Source of the DNA: CADEDH01 sp039029735
GTDB lineage: Bacteria > Actinomycetota > Acidimicrobiia > Acidimicrobiales > SZUA-35
DNA length: 64,000 nucleotides
Reading direction: 5' to 3'
Assembly (NCBI GenBank): GCA_039029735.1
Contig: JBCCFL010000025.1
Location: 17,746 to 81,745, forward strand
Position numbers and translations under genes: made by a program. Below, one piece after another: positions 1 through 8,043 of this stretch. The notes under the pieces were generated by a model. That model had not been told where the DNA came from, searched no databases, and saw nothing but the letters and a program-made list of their open reading frames with translations. Position 1 is the first letter of the stretch. Each line of letters starts with the position of its first letter.

Positions 1-408
1 GCCGATCCGACATCGGCGGCTGCCGTGGTGACCGAAGCAATCCGTCACGACTCCAGCGTGATCACCTGGCGGCGTGTCACCACCCGGGAGACCACGCTCG
101 GCGACGTGACGTTGCCGGAGGGGGCGAAGCTCCTGTTGCTCCTCGGGGCGGCGAACCACGATCCGGCTCGCTTCGATGAGCCCGGTCGGTTCGACCCGGC
201 GCGGCCCAATGCCACCGACGCACTGTCGTTCGGAAAGGGCAAGCACTACTGCCTCGGCGCGCCTCTGGCCAAGCTCGAAGCACGCGTGGTGCTCGAAGAG
301 CTCGTCGCCCGGCGACCGAACCTCCACCTCGTCGACGAGCCGCTCGTGTTCCATCCCAACGTCGCCTTCCGCGGCCCTCGGCGGCTCGTGGTGTCGCACA
401 CGGGGTGA
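1..408 (+). CDS. Cytochrome P450, C-terminal part (cut by window start)
   Basis: Heme-thiolate monooxygenase whose 5' part lies outside the window; the frame is open from base 1. Seen: the heme-binding loop FGKGKHYCLG at bases 229-258, with the axial Cys at 250-252, followed by the L-helix run APLAKLEARVVLEEL. Upstream is an EAIRHDSSV segment resembling the K-helix region (ExxR) and a PERF-like FDEPGRFDPARPN. This layout is that of soluble bacterial class I P450s that receive electrons from a ferredoxin. The substrate cannot be told. Another P450 fragment of the same general type closes the window on the opposite strand. Family is certain; start and substrate are unknown. Confidence 0.93.
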   Translation, partial: ADPTSAAAVVTEAIRHDSSVITWRRVTTRETTLGDVTLPEGAKLLLLLGAANHDPARFDEPGRFDPARPNATDALSFGKGKHYCLGAPLAKLEARVVLEELVARRPNLHLVDEPLVFHPNVAFRGPRRLVVSHTG

Positions 409-450
409 GTGCGTCGAGCACGTCTGGCTCGTGCTGTGCCGGTCCGGGGT

Positions 451-1776
451 TCAGTCGGCGAGGAACCCGAGGGGAGTGGCGGGTTCCGACCTCAACGCCG
501 CATCACCATCGATCCACGGTGGCCGCCATCGCGCATGAGGGTGGTCGTACGACACGACGGCCCACGACGTGTCGGGATCGAAGCTGGTGAAGACCGTCAG
601 CTGGTAGGGACCCTCGGAACTGAAGTCCTGGTTGTGGAGGTAGGCGTGTCCGTTGGGTCCGAGTTGGAACTGGTCCGAGTCGTAGTAGCCCGTCGTGACG
701 TCGAGTCGGAGGCGGAGCGCATCGGTTCTCTCCGAAGTGGTGTTGACCACCATCACGTCGAAGAACGGGAGGCCGAGGTCAGCAGTGCCGTTGCTCGTTC
801 CGCAGGTGTAGGTCATCGGGTTCGTGTACCACATGAGGTAGCCCGCCATGGGCGCCACCGTTTCCGTCTTCAGCACGAACTCCTCCGACTCGCTGAAGGC
901 GAGCATCACCGCACCTCTGCCGTAGCCCTGGTCGAGAGCTGTGGTCCAATGCGTCCACCCGACTGGATCGGGGGCTCGGCCGAGCACGTTCCAGTAGATG
1001 AGTTCCACGAACTCACGGTTGCTCAGGGCGCCGTAGCGGATGCGGAACTCCTCGGAGGCGGAGAAGCTCCAGGACAACGTTTCGAGGTCGGTTTCGCGCA
1101 GGCGGTACGTGGCAAGCCAGTAGGACCAACCGGAACTCTCGGGATCGCGGAGGAAGTACGCCCAGTACAGGCGGTAGACCGAGTCGGTGAGTTGCGGGCA
1201 GTCCGATGGGTGCAGTTCGAGGAATGACATGAACGCCCGCTCGTCGATGGCGGCCCGGTCGATCGGGATCGCCGAGTTGATGCGGATCGACCCCCATGAC
1301 GACCGCTCCCTGTCCTCGCAGTGCATCTCGAAGTCGATCGCAAGATTGCGAATCGTGTTCGGATCGTCGATCTGGAGCTCCAGTACCTCGAACGATCGTC
1401 TTGTCGGGTAACAGCCGGAGGCACCGTAGACGCGGATGTTGGGGCCTCCTTGGGCGGCGGTTTCGGCCGCGTTCGGATAGCTGCCGACACGCAGCGGTTC
1501 ATCCGTTCCGGTGTCGAACTGGAAGACCATGAATCCGGCAATTCCCGGTGGATACACGGTGATGTCGAGCCCCGACCCGGAGAAGCGAACCTCGAAGACA
1601 TCGGCTGGGGCCTCGAAGCTCCGTGGTTCGCCGTCGGAGCCGAACGGCCCGGACTCCTGGCCATGAACGTAGATGCTGATGCCTGGTACGGCCTGCGCGT
1701 CGGCCGGAGGAGCGGAGGCGAGGATCGTCGCCACCACCAGTACGGACACTGCTGCCAGTCGCACACGCCACGCCAT
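451..1776 (-). CDS. Secreted protein with DUF4214-like repeats
   Basis: 441-residue protein with a clear Sec signal peptide (basic start, hydrophobic 7-21, ADA-QA cleavage region near 28). Residues about 195-300 hold two similar units (YRLYWAYFLRDPESSGW...SFSASEEFR and ELIYWNVLGRAPDPVGW...AFSESEEF), the pattern of DUF4214, a domain common in secreted or surface-layer-associated proteins. The N-terminal 30-190 part and the C-terminal 310-441 part look beta-rich and are not recognised. A location outside the membrane is inferred from the signal peptide. Function is unknown. It converges with the P450 and is not obviously in an operon. Confidence 0.82.
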   Translation of the reverse strand: MAWRVRLAAVSVLVVATILASAPPADAQAVPGISIYVHGQESGPFGSDGEPRSFEAPADVFEVRFSGSGLDITVYPPGIAGFMVFQFDTGTDEPLRVGSYPNAAETAAQGGPNIRVYGASGCYPTRRSFEVLELQIDDPNTIRNLAIDFEMHCEDRERSSWGSIRINSAIPIDRAAIDERAFMSFLELHPSDCPQLTDSVYRLYWAYFLRDPESSGWSYWLATYRLRETDLETLSWSFSASEEFRIRYGALSNREFVELIYWNVLGRAPDPVGWTHWTTALDQGYGRGAVMLAFSESEEFVLKTETVAPMAGYLMWYTNPMTYTCGTSNGTADLGLPFFDVMVVNTTSERTDALRLRLDVTTGYYDSDQFQLGPNGHAYLHNQDFSSEGPYQLTVFTSFDPDTSWAVVSYDHPHARWRPPWIDGDAALRSEPATPLGFLAD

Positions 1777-1877
1777 GCCACTCGATGATGGGAGTCGAGA
1801 TCATGTCCAGGTAGGAGCAAACGTGGCCGCCGCAGATGAGCCCGCAGGTTCGGTCCGGCCCAGCAGATGTGCTCAGC

Positions 1878-2591
1878 TCAGGCCGGCACCAGTTCGAACG
1901 TGACGGCCAGCTCGACGCCGAGGCGTGGCCCTGCGGACGCGGCCGCCCCGCGTAGGCGGGCGTCGGGGTCCTCGTCGTCGCCCAGCCCGGCGAGGTAGGC
2001 CGCGTGGAGGCGGAGCGACGCCACACCGGCCTCCACGTGGTCGGTCACGTCAACCGCATGCGTCGGGTGGGTCGAGCTGCCGAAGGCCATCCACCGCACA
2101 CCCGACCACGGCTCGCCCTGATCGGTGAACAGCCACCGGTTGGCGGCATCGCGAACAGCGTCGGGCAGTGCCCGCCCCACCTCGCGGTGGTCGACGTGGT
2201 TCCAGGGGCCGGTCTCGCTCCAGCGCTCCCGGTAGTTCGACCCGATGATCACGTCGGGCCGGTGGCGCCGGATCGCCCCGGCGAGATCGCGTCGCAGGTC
2301 GATCCCGTTCACCACCAGCCCGTCCGGGTGGTCGAGGAACTCCACCTCCGATACGCCGACCGCGGCGGCGGAGCGGATCTGCTCCTTGGTGCGCACGGCT
2401 CGGGCCTCGGGAGGTGGCATCGAGTCGATCCCGGCCTCGCCTCTCGTCACCAGTACATAGCGCACGTCCTTGCCCTGACTCGTCCAGCGGGCGACGGCCG
2501 ACGCAGCCCCGTACTCCATGTCGTCGGGGTGAGCGACCACAGCGATCGCCCTGTCCCAATTCTCGGGGAGCGGGCTCAAGTCGGGATCCAT
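1878..2591 (-). CDS. PIG-L family deacetylase (LmbE-like)
   Basis: 237 residues with the family's zinc-site motif AHPDDMEYG near the N-terminus (residues about 20-28) and the second metal motif NHVDH near 135. PIG-L/LmbE/MshB enzymes hydrolyse N-acetyl groups from GlcNAc-type sugars; in actinobacteria relatives act in mycothiol synthesis or conjugate processing. This copy is not identified as MshB or Mca, since no mycothiol genes are nearby. The ATG at 2591 is preceded by TAGGGT and a six-base spacer, so the mRNA is probably leaderless. Transcribed alone. Family confidence is high; substrate unknown. Confidence 0.9.
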   Translation of the reverse strand: MDPDLSPLPENWDRAIAVVAHPDDMEYGAASAVARWTSQGKDVRYVLVTRGEAGIDSMPPPEARAVRTKEQIRSAAAVGVSEVEFLDHPDGLVVNGIDLRRDLAGAIRRHRPDVIIGSNYRERWSETGPWNHVDHREVGRALPDAVRDAANRWLFTDQGEPWSGVRWMAFGSSTHPTHAVDVTDHVEAGVASLRLHAAYLAGLGDDEDPDARLRGAAASAGPRLGVELAVTFELVPA

Positions 2592-2597
2592 CGCCCG

Positions 2598-2603
2598 ACC
2601 CTA
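2598..2603 (-). promoter_or_regulatory. -10 element for a probable leaderless transcript
   Basis: TAGGGT (TANNNT) lies six bases before the ATG of the PIG-L deacetylase, so transcription would begin at or next to the start codon. No Shine-Dalgarno is present. No clear -35 was seen. Confidence 0.55.
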
Positions 2604-2641
2604 GATCGTGGTGGCCGCAGCTCGGCGGTCAAGAGTCTGCG

Positions 2642-3430
2642 TCAGGCGGTGCGGGTGAGGGTTGGCTCGTCGAGGAACACCCCGTGTGCGCTGCCGGTGA
2701 GGCTGCGGATCACGAGCGTGGCGTTCGGGTCATCGGAGGGAGGCAGCTTCACGGCGAACGTCTTCGCCTCGTAGCGGGAGAGGTCGACGGCGAGCGTCGA
2801 CACCCGCTCACCGTTCCACTCGATTGCAATCTTCTTGACCGCAGGGCCGCCCCAGTCGTTCTCACCCAGCACGATGCTCATGTCGTAGGACGCGCCCGGT
2901 ACCACCTCGATCTGCTGCTCCAGCGTGCCGGGCCCATGCCCGTTGATGTCGACGAAGCGTTGCCCGAAGCCAAACTCGTGCCAGTCGGAGTTCTTGACGT
3001 CGACCGACCCACTCGTCACCGTCCAGGCGCCGACAGTTTGCCCGGAGCTGTACGTGGTCCAGTTGTCGTCGCCCTCGGGGTTCGTCTCGAAGCCAGCATC
3101 AGACACATTCGTGTTGGTGATGCCGTTGCCGGCCTCGCCGAACGTGCCGCCGCCTCCTCCCGGTGGGGCCGACGCGTCGGGCGACGAGCTGTCGATCACG
3201 ACCTCCTCGGTGCCGAGGGCTTGGGTGGCTGCTGCCACTCCGTCGGAGTCGTCGCCCGCGATCGAGCGCTGGATCGACGTGACGCCACCGATGCAGACGA
3301 GCGTTACGAGTGCCACGACCAGTGCCGTTTCCACGCCACTGACGCCGGTCTCGGTGCGTCGTACCGCGCCACGCGCGTCGTTGACCTGGGGGTCCGACGC
3401 GACGTCGGCGGTCGCTGGGCGTGGGCTCAC
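2642..3430 (-). CDS. Prepilin-like protein with C-terminal DUF642-like domain
   Basis: 262 residues from a GTG. Residues about 30-50 read TGVSGVETALVVALVTLV: a Gly, then Glu at +5, then a hydrophobic stretch, which is the cleavage and assembly signature of type IV/Flp prepilins. Residues about 110-262 (NVSDAGFE, WTVTSGSVDV, FVDINGHGPGTLEQQIEV, ASYDMSIVLGEN, AIEWNGERV) match the layout of DUF642/choice-of-anchor galactose-binding-like domains. The combination suggests a minor pilin or pseudopilin carrying a carbohydrate-binding tip. A single membrane anchor is the alternative. The TadE/TadG genes 10 kb away may use the same assembly machinery (inference). Start codon not certain. Confidence 0.72.
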   Translation of the reverse strand: MSPRPATADVASDPQVNDARGAVRRTETGVSGVETALVVALVTLVCIGGVTSIQRSIAGDDSDGVAAATQALGTEEVVIDSSSPDASAPPGGGGGTFGEAGNGITNTNVSDAGFETNPEGDDNWTTYSSGQTVGAWTVTSGSVDVKNSDWHEFGFGQRFVDINGHGPGTLEQQIEVVPGASYDMSIVLGENDWGGPAVKKIAIEWNGERVSTLAVDLSRYEAKTFAVKLPPSDDPNATLVIRSLTGSAHGVFLDEPTLTRTA

Positions 3431-3487
3431 CCCGGGGGTATCGGACGCAGCGGCCCTGCACTTGACCCGCCGGCTTCGGGTTCGGGT

Positions 3488-3590
3488 TCAACGAGTCACA
3501 ACCCTCGGAGCCCAGATTCTGGCGGTTCGGTCGAAGCTGGTGGTGGCGAGTTGGGTGCTATCTGGTGACCACGCCACCCGAAGGACGGTT
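3488..3590 (-). pseudogene. Relic of a WD40-repeat protein C-terminus
   Basis: Read on the minus strand to the TGA at 3488-3490, about 32 codons give VLRVAWSPDSTQLATTSF followed by DRTARIW and a short tail. This is one textbook WD40 blade (VxxVAWSPDGxxLATxSxDxTARIW). The upstream frame has no further blades, no similarity that I recognise and low coding quality, so the rest of the propeller is gone. It lies 58 bases before the start of the prepilin-like gene. The rest of the 3431-3734 gap holds nothing I can identify. Chance similarity is unlikely given the length of the match but not excluded. Confidence 0.55.
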
Positions 3591-3734
3591 TGGAGGTAGT
3601 CCCGTTCATACGGGGTGGGGGAGGGAACGCTGTGTCGCGTGTGACTCGTGTCGAACTCCGGTGCTGTCGGGGTTTCGGCTTGAGCCTTGGGCGGCGAACA
3701 GACCTTCCCCCGTAGCTGACGTGCCGCGGCGCGT

Positions 3735-4382
3735 TCAGGTGGGCCAGCAGCCGGCGAAACGCTGGTCGGCCTCGGAGAGGAGCCTGAGAGAGCGGTCGAA
3801 CTCCTCGAAGCTGGGCCAACCGGATTCACCGTCGGCCACCTCGGCGCGGAGCTGCACCAGCACGCCGCGACGGGCCCGGAGGTCCTGGGTGAGCTCGGCA
3901 TCGACGTCGGGGCGGCGGGTCATCTCATCAACCAAGGCGTCGAATGCCTCGAAGAGCTGATCTGCCTCTTGCTGCGTCACGCCGACGGCCTCCTCGATCG
4001 GTTCACGGTCCGGTGCCGCGTCGACGAAGGCGGTGCAGGCTTCGCTGATGGTGGCAAACCTCGGCGTCGGCATCGACGTGGGCGTCGAGGTCACGACGTC
4101 CGGCTGGTTGGCGACACCGCCGTCGCCGCCCGTCTGGGCCAACCACACGGCGCCGGCGAGCACCACAATGACGGCGGCGCGCGCCACCCAGGCCGCGACG
4201 GCGACGCGGCGGCGAGCGGGCCCCGGGTGTTGGTGGAGCTCGATGATTTCGGCCGCCGGCCCCGGTTCGCGCTGGAGCGAACCCAAGAGCTCCCCCAGCA
4301 AGGCGTCCTCGCGGTCGCCCCGGAGCGGGAGTGGCTCGTCCACCAGACGGAGCACGTCGTCGACGTCGTCGGGCTCGGTCAT
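3735..4382 (-). CDS. Single-pass membrane protein, probable anti-sigma factor
   Basis: 215 residues beginning MTEPDDVDDVL. The start overlaps the stop of the upstream ECF sigma gene by four bases (ATGA), implying translational coupling. Cytoplasmic N-terminal about 85 residues, one hydrophobic segment (VARAAVIVVLAGAVWLAQ) near 90-108, then an extracytoplasmic helical domain with a conserved-looking Cys pair (SEACTAF and FAGCW). Position and topology are those of a cognate anti-sigma factor. No zinc-binding HxxxCxxC ZAS motif is visible, so the class is not the common one. The role is inferred from context. Confidence 0.72.
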   Translation of the reverse strand: MTEPDDVDDVLRLVDEPLPLRGDREDALLGELLGSLQREPGPAAEIIELHQHPGPARRRVAVAAWVARAAVIVVLAGAVWLAQTGGDGGVANQPDVVTSTPTSMPTPRFATISEACTAFVDAAPDREPIEEAVGVTQQEADQLFEAFDALVDEMTRRPDVDAELTQDLRARRGVLVQLRAEVADGESGWPSFEEFDRSLRLLSEADQRFAGCWPT

Positions 4383-4939
4383 GTTCGTCTCTCCTCGCCG
4401 CGGTGGTCCCGGTAGACGCGTCGGAACGCGCTTCGGGCTCGAACCAGCGCCGACTCGATGGCTTCGGACGACTGCTGGAGTGCATCGGCCATCTCGACGA
4501 TCGGCATGCCGTCGACATGGTGGAGGATCAAGAGCATGCGATGTCGCGGGTTGAGCCCGTCCAAGGCGTCGAAGACGGCATCGCGGCGGTCGTCGTGGGC
4601 CCAGCCGGCAGGGAACGTGGCCGTGTCGCCGACCTGCGCCTCCACCAGATGCGCCTTTGCCTTGCGTCTTCCCGCTGCACGCCACCGGTCGATGACCTTG
4701 TTGCGGGTCACCGCCATCAGCCAGCTCGGCGTCACGGTGTCCTCCTTGCCCGAGCGGTAAGCGGCGACGGCAGCGTGGAAGACCTCGGCAGTCACGTCTT
4801 CTCCGGCATCGCGACCCAGTCGGGCGCTCGCGTACGCATTCACCACGCGCACGTTCTCCCGATAGAGGGATTCGAAGCGGTCGGTGTTCAACCGCACGGC
4901 CTTGGGGTCGTCGCGGGTCAGAGCCATCACGGTATCCAT
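4379..4939 (-). CDS. ECF-type RNA polymerase sigma factor
   Basis: 186 residues. Region 2 spans about 20-90 (FESLYRENVRVVNAYASARL, AGEDVTAEVFHAA, PSWLMAVTRNKVIDRWR) and region 4 about 118-175 (LNPRHRMLLILHHVDGMPIVEMADAL, ESALVRARSAFRRVY). There is no region 1 or 3, as expected for ECF sigmas. It is translationally coupled to the membrane protein that follows, and diverges from a lipoprotein gene whose upstream region carries one copy of a duplicated 77-bp module. ATG at 4939 was chosen; an alternative ATG lies four codons in. It probably directs transcription of the adjacent lipoproteins (inference). Confidence 0.9.
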   Translation of the reverse strand: MDTVMALTRDDPKAVRLNTDRFESLYRENVRVVNAYASARLGRDAGEDVTAEVFHAAVAAYRSGKEDTVTPSWLMAVTRNKVIDRWRAAGRRKAKAHLVEAQVGDTATFPAGWAHDDRRDAVFDALDGLNPRHRMLLILHHVDGMPIVEMADALQQSSEAIESALVRARSAFRRVYRDHRGEERRT

Positions 4940-4980
4940 CGCCAGTCCGGCGCTTCAGCCGTCGGTCCGTTCGCGATTGA

Positions 4981-5057
4981 GAAAGTTCCCGACACCGACG
5001 GCTGGCGGGTTGCTGTGTCGATGAGCGGGCTGACGTCAAGAGAAGGATTCAGACATG
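4981..5057 (+). repeat. 77-bp upstream module, copy 1
   Basis: The 77 bases ending with the ATG of the lipoprotein at 5055 recur at 6095-6171, ending with the ATG of the next lipoprotein. The first 46 bases are identical and only 7 of 77 differ. On the reverse strand both copies contain GGAACTT, a common ECF -35 sequence. The AGAAGGA ribosome-binding site is inside the module. Likely a shared promoter plus leader, probably served by the divergent ECF sigma (inference). Confidence 0.75.
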
Positions 5058-5996
5058 CACCAAGGAGAATCGGACGCGAAGGAGAGGGCGATTGGGGACA
5101 GGAATGCACGTCTCGGAGCCGCGGCGCGATGGATCCTGCCGGGGATTCTCGCATTGCCGCTCGCCCTCGCCGCATGCGGCGGCGACGCTCAGGACGACGT
5201 GACGTCGGCGGCGGCCGACGCGTCAGAGAGGCCCACAGAGGTCGCATACTCGTCGACGGTGGTCGTGGAGGCGTCGGCGGACGACGCAGGCGCTGAGGGC
5301 GAACCGGCCGATCCCGCTGAGACGACCTCGAGTCCATCTCCAGAGCCGACCACGGAGGCAAATGAAGAAGGCGCCGACCCGGCACCGCAGTCCCCGGCCT
5401 TGCCGTTCCCGGCCGAGGGCGAAGCCGTGCCCGGCCGATACACCCATAGCACCATCGCAGGCTTCGAGCTGTCGGTCGATGCATCGGTCAGCGTTCTCTT
5501 GAACGCCGACCACCTGGTCGTGCTCGCGGGGGGCGACATGGCTCGCGACTTCAGTCAGGGCATTGCGTTCATCGAGGCGTTGGGGATCATCCCTCCCAGT
5601 GAGGTTGGCGTCCATCAGGATCACCATCCGACGGTGCCAGACGTGACGATGGATCTTCCCGAGAATCTCTCTGTCTGGTTCGACCGCGTCCCCCAGATCG
5701 AGGTGGTCGACACCGCCGAGTTGACCGTCGCCGGAGAACCGGCGCAGCGCTGGACCGTCGTGCTCGACACGGAGGCGGGCCCGACGTTCGCAGACTGCGG
5801 CTCCCCCGCTTGCATTGGCTTTATCGTGAACGAGGGAGGCGGAACGTACGTGCTTCGCAGCGATGAGATCGCAACGATCTATCAGCTCGATGCGCTGCCC
5901 GGCACGATCGGGTGGTCATTCGGCCTCGACCAGGCTGGCGCCGATCAGGCGGTTGCGGCCTTCGACGAGCTATTGAGGACACTCAAGGCCACGTGA
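5055..5996 (+). CDS. Lipoprotein of unknown function
   Basis: 313 residues. A type II signal peptide ends in the lipobox LALAAC (Cys about 40), followed by a long Ala/Glu/Thr/Pro-rich linker (about 45-120) and a compact C-terminal domain (about 125-313) with a Cys pair (FADCGSPACIGF). It is predicted to be anchored on the outer face of the membrane. No enzyme motif was found. ATG 5055 is placed by the AGAAGGA site nine bases upstream. It shares its promoter-proximal module with the next lipoprotein, though the two mature proteins do not look alike outside the lipoprotein architecture. Confidence 0.78.
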   Translation: MHQGESDAKERAIGDRNARLGAAARWILPGILALPLALAACGGDAQDDVTSAAADASERPTEVAYSSTVVVEASADDAGAEGEPADPAETTSSPSPEPTTEANEEGADPAPQSPALPFPAEGEAVPGRYTHSTIAGFELSVDASVSVLLNADHLVVLAGGDMARDFSQGIAFIEALGIIPPSEVGVHQDHHPTVPDVTMDLPENLSVWFDRVPQIEVVDTAELTVAGEPAQRWTVVLDTEAGPTFADCGSPACIGFIVNEGGGTYVLRSDEIATIYQLDALPGTIGWSFGLDQAGADQAVAAFDELLRTLKAT

Positions 5997-6094
5997 GTGA
6001 CACGATCTTTCGTGCATGGGCTGGGCACCTAAGCGCTTGGCCGTCCGGACCACGAGGTCATCGTGAAGCGGTGGCCGGTGGCAGCGAGTTTCAA

Positions 6095-6171
6095 GAAAGT
6101 TCCCGACACCGACGGCTGGCGGGTTGCTGTGTCGATGAGCAGGCTGAGGTAGAGGGAAGGATTTGGACATG
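6095..6171 (+). repeat. 77-bp upstream module, copy 2
   Basis: Second copy of the module at 4981-5057, at the same distance from an ATG. The differences (7 of 77) all fall after base 46 of the module. This implies a local duplication of a promoter/leader, with separate coding sequences attached. Confidence 0.75.
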
Positions 6172-7536
6172 GCGAGACGACGACGGCTATGGCAGAGCGG
6201 CTTGCTGGCGCTCTCGTTCATGTTGATGGCTGCGGGGTGCAGCTCGGATGACGACGACGCGTCCGTGGCTGCAGAGTCCGAACCCTCAACGAGCGACGAC
6301 ACCGACACTGCAGAACAGGTGGCGGCGGGTGAGGCGGACACCGCTGACGTCGAGCGAATCGTCGACGAGATCGACGCGGCGCTCGACGAAGAATCCAACC
6401 GGCTCATCGAGGCCGAGATCGAATGGGCGCACTGGGGCTTCTCCACGGGCGCGCTGCCGCCGGGTCCGAACATGTGGCTGTTCTGCACCCGCATCCAGGA
6501 GCAAAAGCAGGCCACGCTCGATGCCATGCCGGAACGGTTGGGCGCTGCCGACCTGGACGCCCCCTATGCGGTCTGGCGGGACACGCAGGTACGGTTCCTG
6601 GCCGAACTGTCGCCGCGGTGTGAGCAAGCCGACGAACGTGGCGGCCCCTTTGTCCTGACCCAGGCGGAAGCCGAGGATCTGGTGGCGTCGATGACGCCAT
6701 TCGAGGAGGCGGAGCGCCTGGCGTGTTTCGATGCGCTGGAGGCATTGGAGGGGTTCGGGCCGCTCAACTGCACGCGTGAACCGGACTCCGATACCGGGTT
6801 CACCCTGGATGAGCCCGGTCCGGAGATCTACGAGCTGCTGGACGTCGACCCGGACTGGATGCAGGACGGTGAGGCGGTCGAGACCCCAACAGGCGATGGG
6901 GGCTGCCCGGCTTCGCCCGGATTGTTCGGTGAACGAGTCCAGGTGGGCCCCGATCCTGCCGACTGTTTGTGGTTCGCCCGGCCGTTCACCATCGATCACC
7001 CCGAAGGCGTGCTCGTGCAGGGCATCGAGGAGATACTGTTCATCGTTCCCTTGGGCGACGGACCCACATTGACCATCTGGGGTGTCGATCAGGTCGCCGA
7101 CCCCGCCGAGCTGCACCGGGAGCAGCCCGCCCGCTACGTCGAGGCTCCAGAGGAACCAGTCGCATGGGTCGAGTCGCTGCCCCTGAAGGTGATAGAGACC
7201 ACCACCATTGATCTTGGTGGCCAGACGGCGACGCGATTCATCGTGCAGGGTGACGAGCAAGCCATCCGCGAGGCCACCGGTGAGCAGTCGTTTGCGTGGA
7301 TCGCCAGCGACATCGGCCGCATCTCAGGCGTGATCTCTGGCGGCGTCATGGAGGCGCCGCCCGGGCTACCCGAGGACCAGCGCGACGCTCCTGCGTTCAA
7401 CGAGCCAACGGTCTACGCCCTGTGGCACATCCTCACCCCCTCGGGACCGGTGATCGCCGAGATGCAGACCTTCTCCGAGTTCACCACCGAGCTCGACTTC
7501 GCCGAGGGGGTCCTCGCAGCGATCACCTGGCGCTGA
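6169..7536 (+). CDS. Large lipoprotein of unknown function
   Basis: 455 residues from the ATG at 6169, chosen over a TTG two codons earlier because AGGGAAGG ends eight bases before it. Signal peptide with lipobox LMAAGC (Cys about 23), an acidic low-complexity linker to about 60, then a helical region (about 65-210; several Cys and Trp) and a C-terminal beta-rich domain. The final part (PTVYALWHILTPSGPVIAEMQTFSEF) resembles nothing I can name. Predicted to be surface-anchored. Its expression is probably tied to the preceding lipoprotein through the duplicated upstream module. Confidence 0.78.
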   Translation: MARRRRLWQSGLLALSFMLMAAGCSSDDDDASVAAESEPSTSDDTDTAEQVAAGEADTADVERIVDEIDAALDEESNRLIEAEIEWAHWGFSTGALPPGPNMWLFCTRIQEQKQATLDAMPERLGAADLDAPYAVWRDTQVRFLAELSPRCEQADERGGPFVLTQAEAEDLVASMTPFEEAERLACFDALEALEGFGPLNCTREPDSDTGFTLDEPGPEIYELLDVDPDWMQDGEAVETPTGDGGCPASPGLFGERVQVGPDPADCLWFARPFTIDHPEGVLVQGIEEILFIVPLGDGPTLTIWGVDQVADPAELHREQPARYVEAPEEPVAWVESLPLKVIETTTIDLGGQTATRFIVQGDEQAIREATGEQSFAWIASDIGRISGVISGGVMEAPPGLPEDQRDAPAFNEPTVYALWHILTPSGPVIAEMQTFSEFTTELDFAEGVLAAITWR

Positions 7537-8043
7537 AACCCGGGCATGTTGGAGGTCGATTGGTCCTTCGCACGGATCCCCAGCGACACCGGTCAGACCT
7601 CGGCGCTCGTCTACAGGGAAGGTAGTTCAGCTCCTACTTTGCCTAGACGGTTTGGCCAGTGCCCGGACAACGTATGGCTCGTAAGTACTCGTTTCACACA
7701 GGCCCCTAAACGAAGCCCGCGAGGCGCTGAGCGGCTCAAACTTCCCCGCTCGAGAACGGCACCTACGAGCGGGCAGGAGCCGCCGACTCTCGACCGATGA
7801 CATCACTGAGCGTCGCGTCATCCCCTCCAACTCAGCAGCAGTAGCAACGTCCATGCACAGCCCAGCATGGGCGATCGCAACCACCCACAGCCCGAACCAA
7901 CACCCATCCCGCCTGCCAACAGCGGAAGCGGAACGGCAACACGCCGTCGAGGACACCGGCTTCGACCGAGGATCTGCGAAATCGTCCATGTTGTCCGACG
8001 GGCTGCTCATGACCGAGGCCGGGCCGAACGCGACGCTGCCCGC
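7537..8043. other. Intergenic region without a recognisable gene
   Basis: About 500 bases between two lipoprotein genes. Reading frames here are short, have atypical composition and no recognisable domain. The only structure seen is a perfect 8-bp inverted repeat, CCCGCTCG at 7745-7752 and CGAGCGGG at 7766-7773, which could be a terminator stem without a T tract. No tRNA or small RNA family was recognised. Confidence 0.5.

Noticed and set aside
409..1227. Plus-strand frame opposite the DUF4214 gene
   Set aside because: No motif or ribosome-binding site; the minus-strand product has a signal peptide and repeated domain.
7537..8043. tRNA or small RNA in the 500-base gap
   Set aside because: No cloverleaf, no TψC-like or anticodon arm pattern and no known RNA family seen; only one 8-bp inverted repeat.
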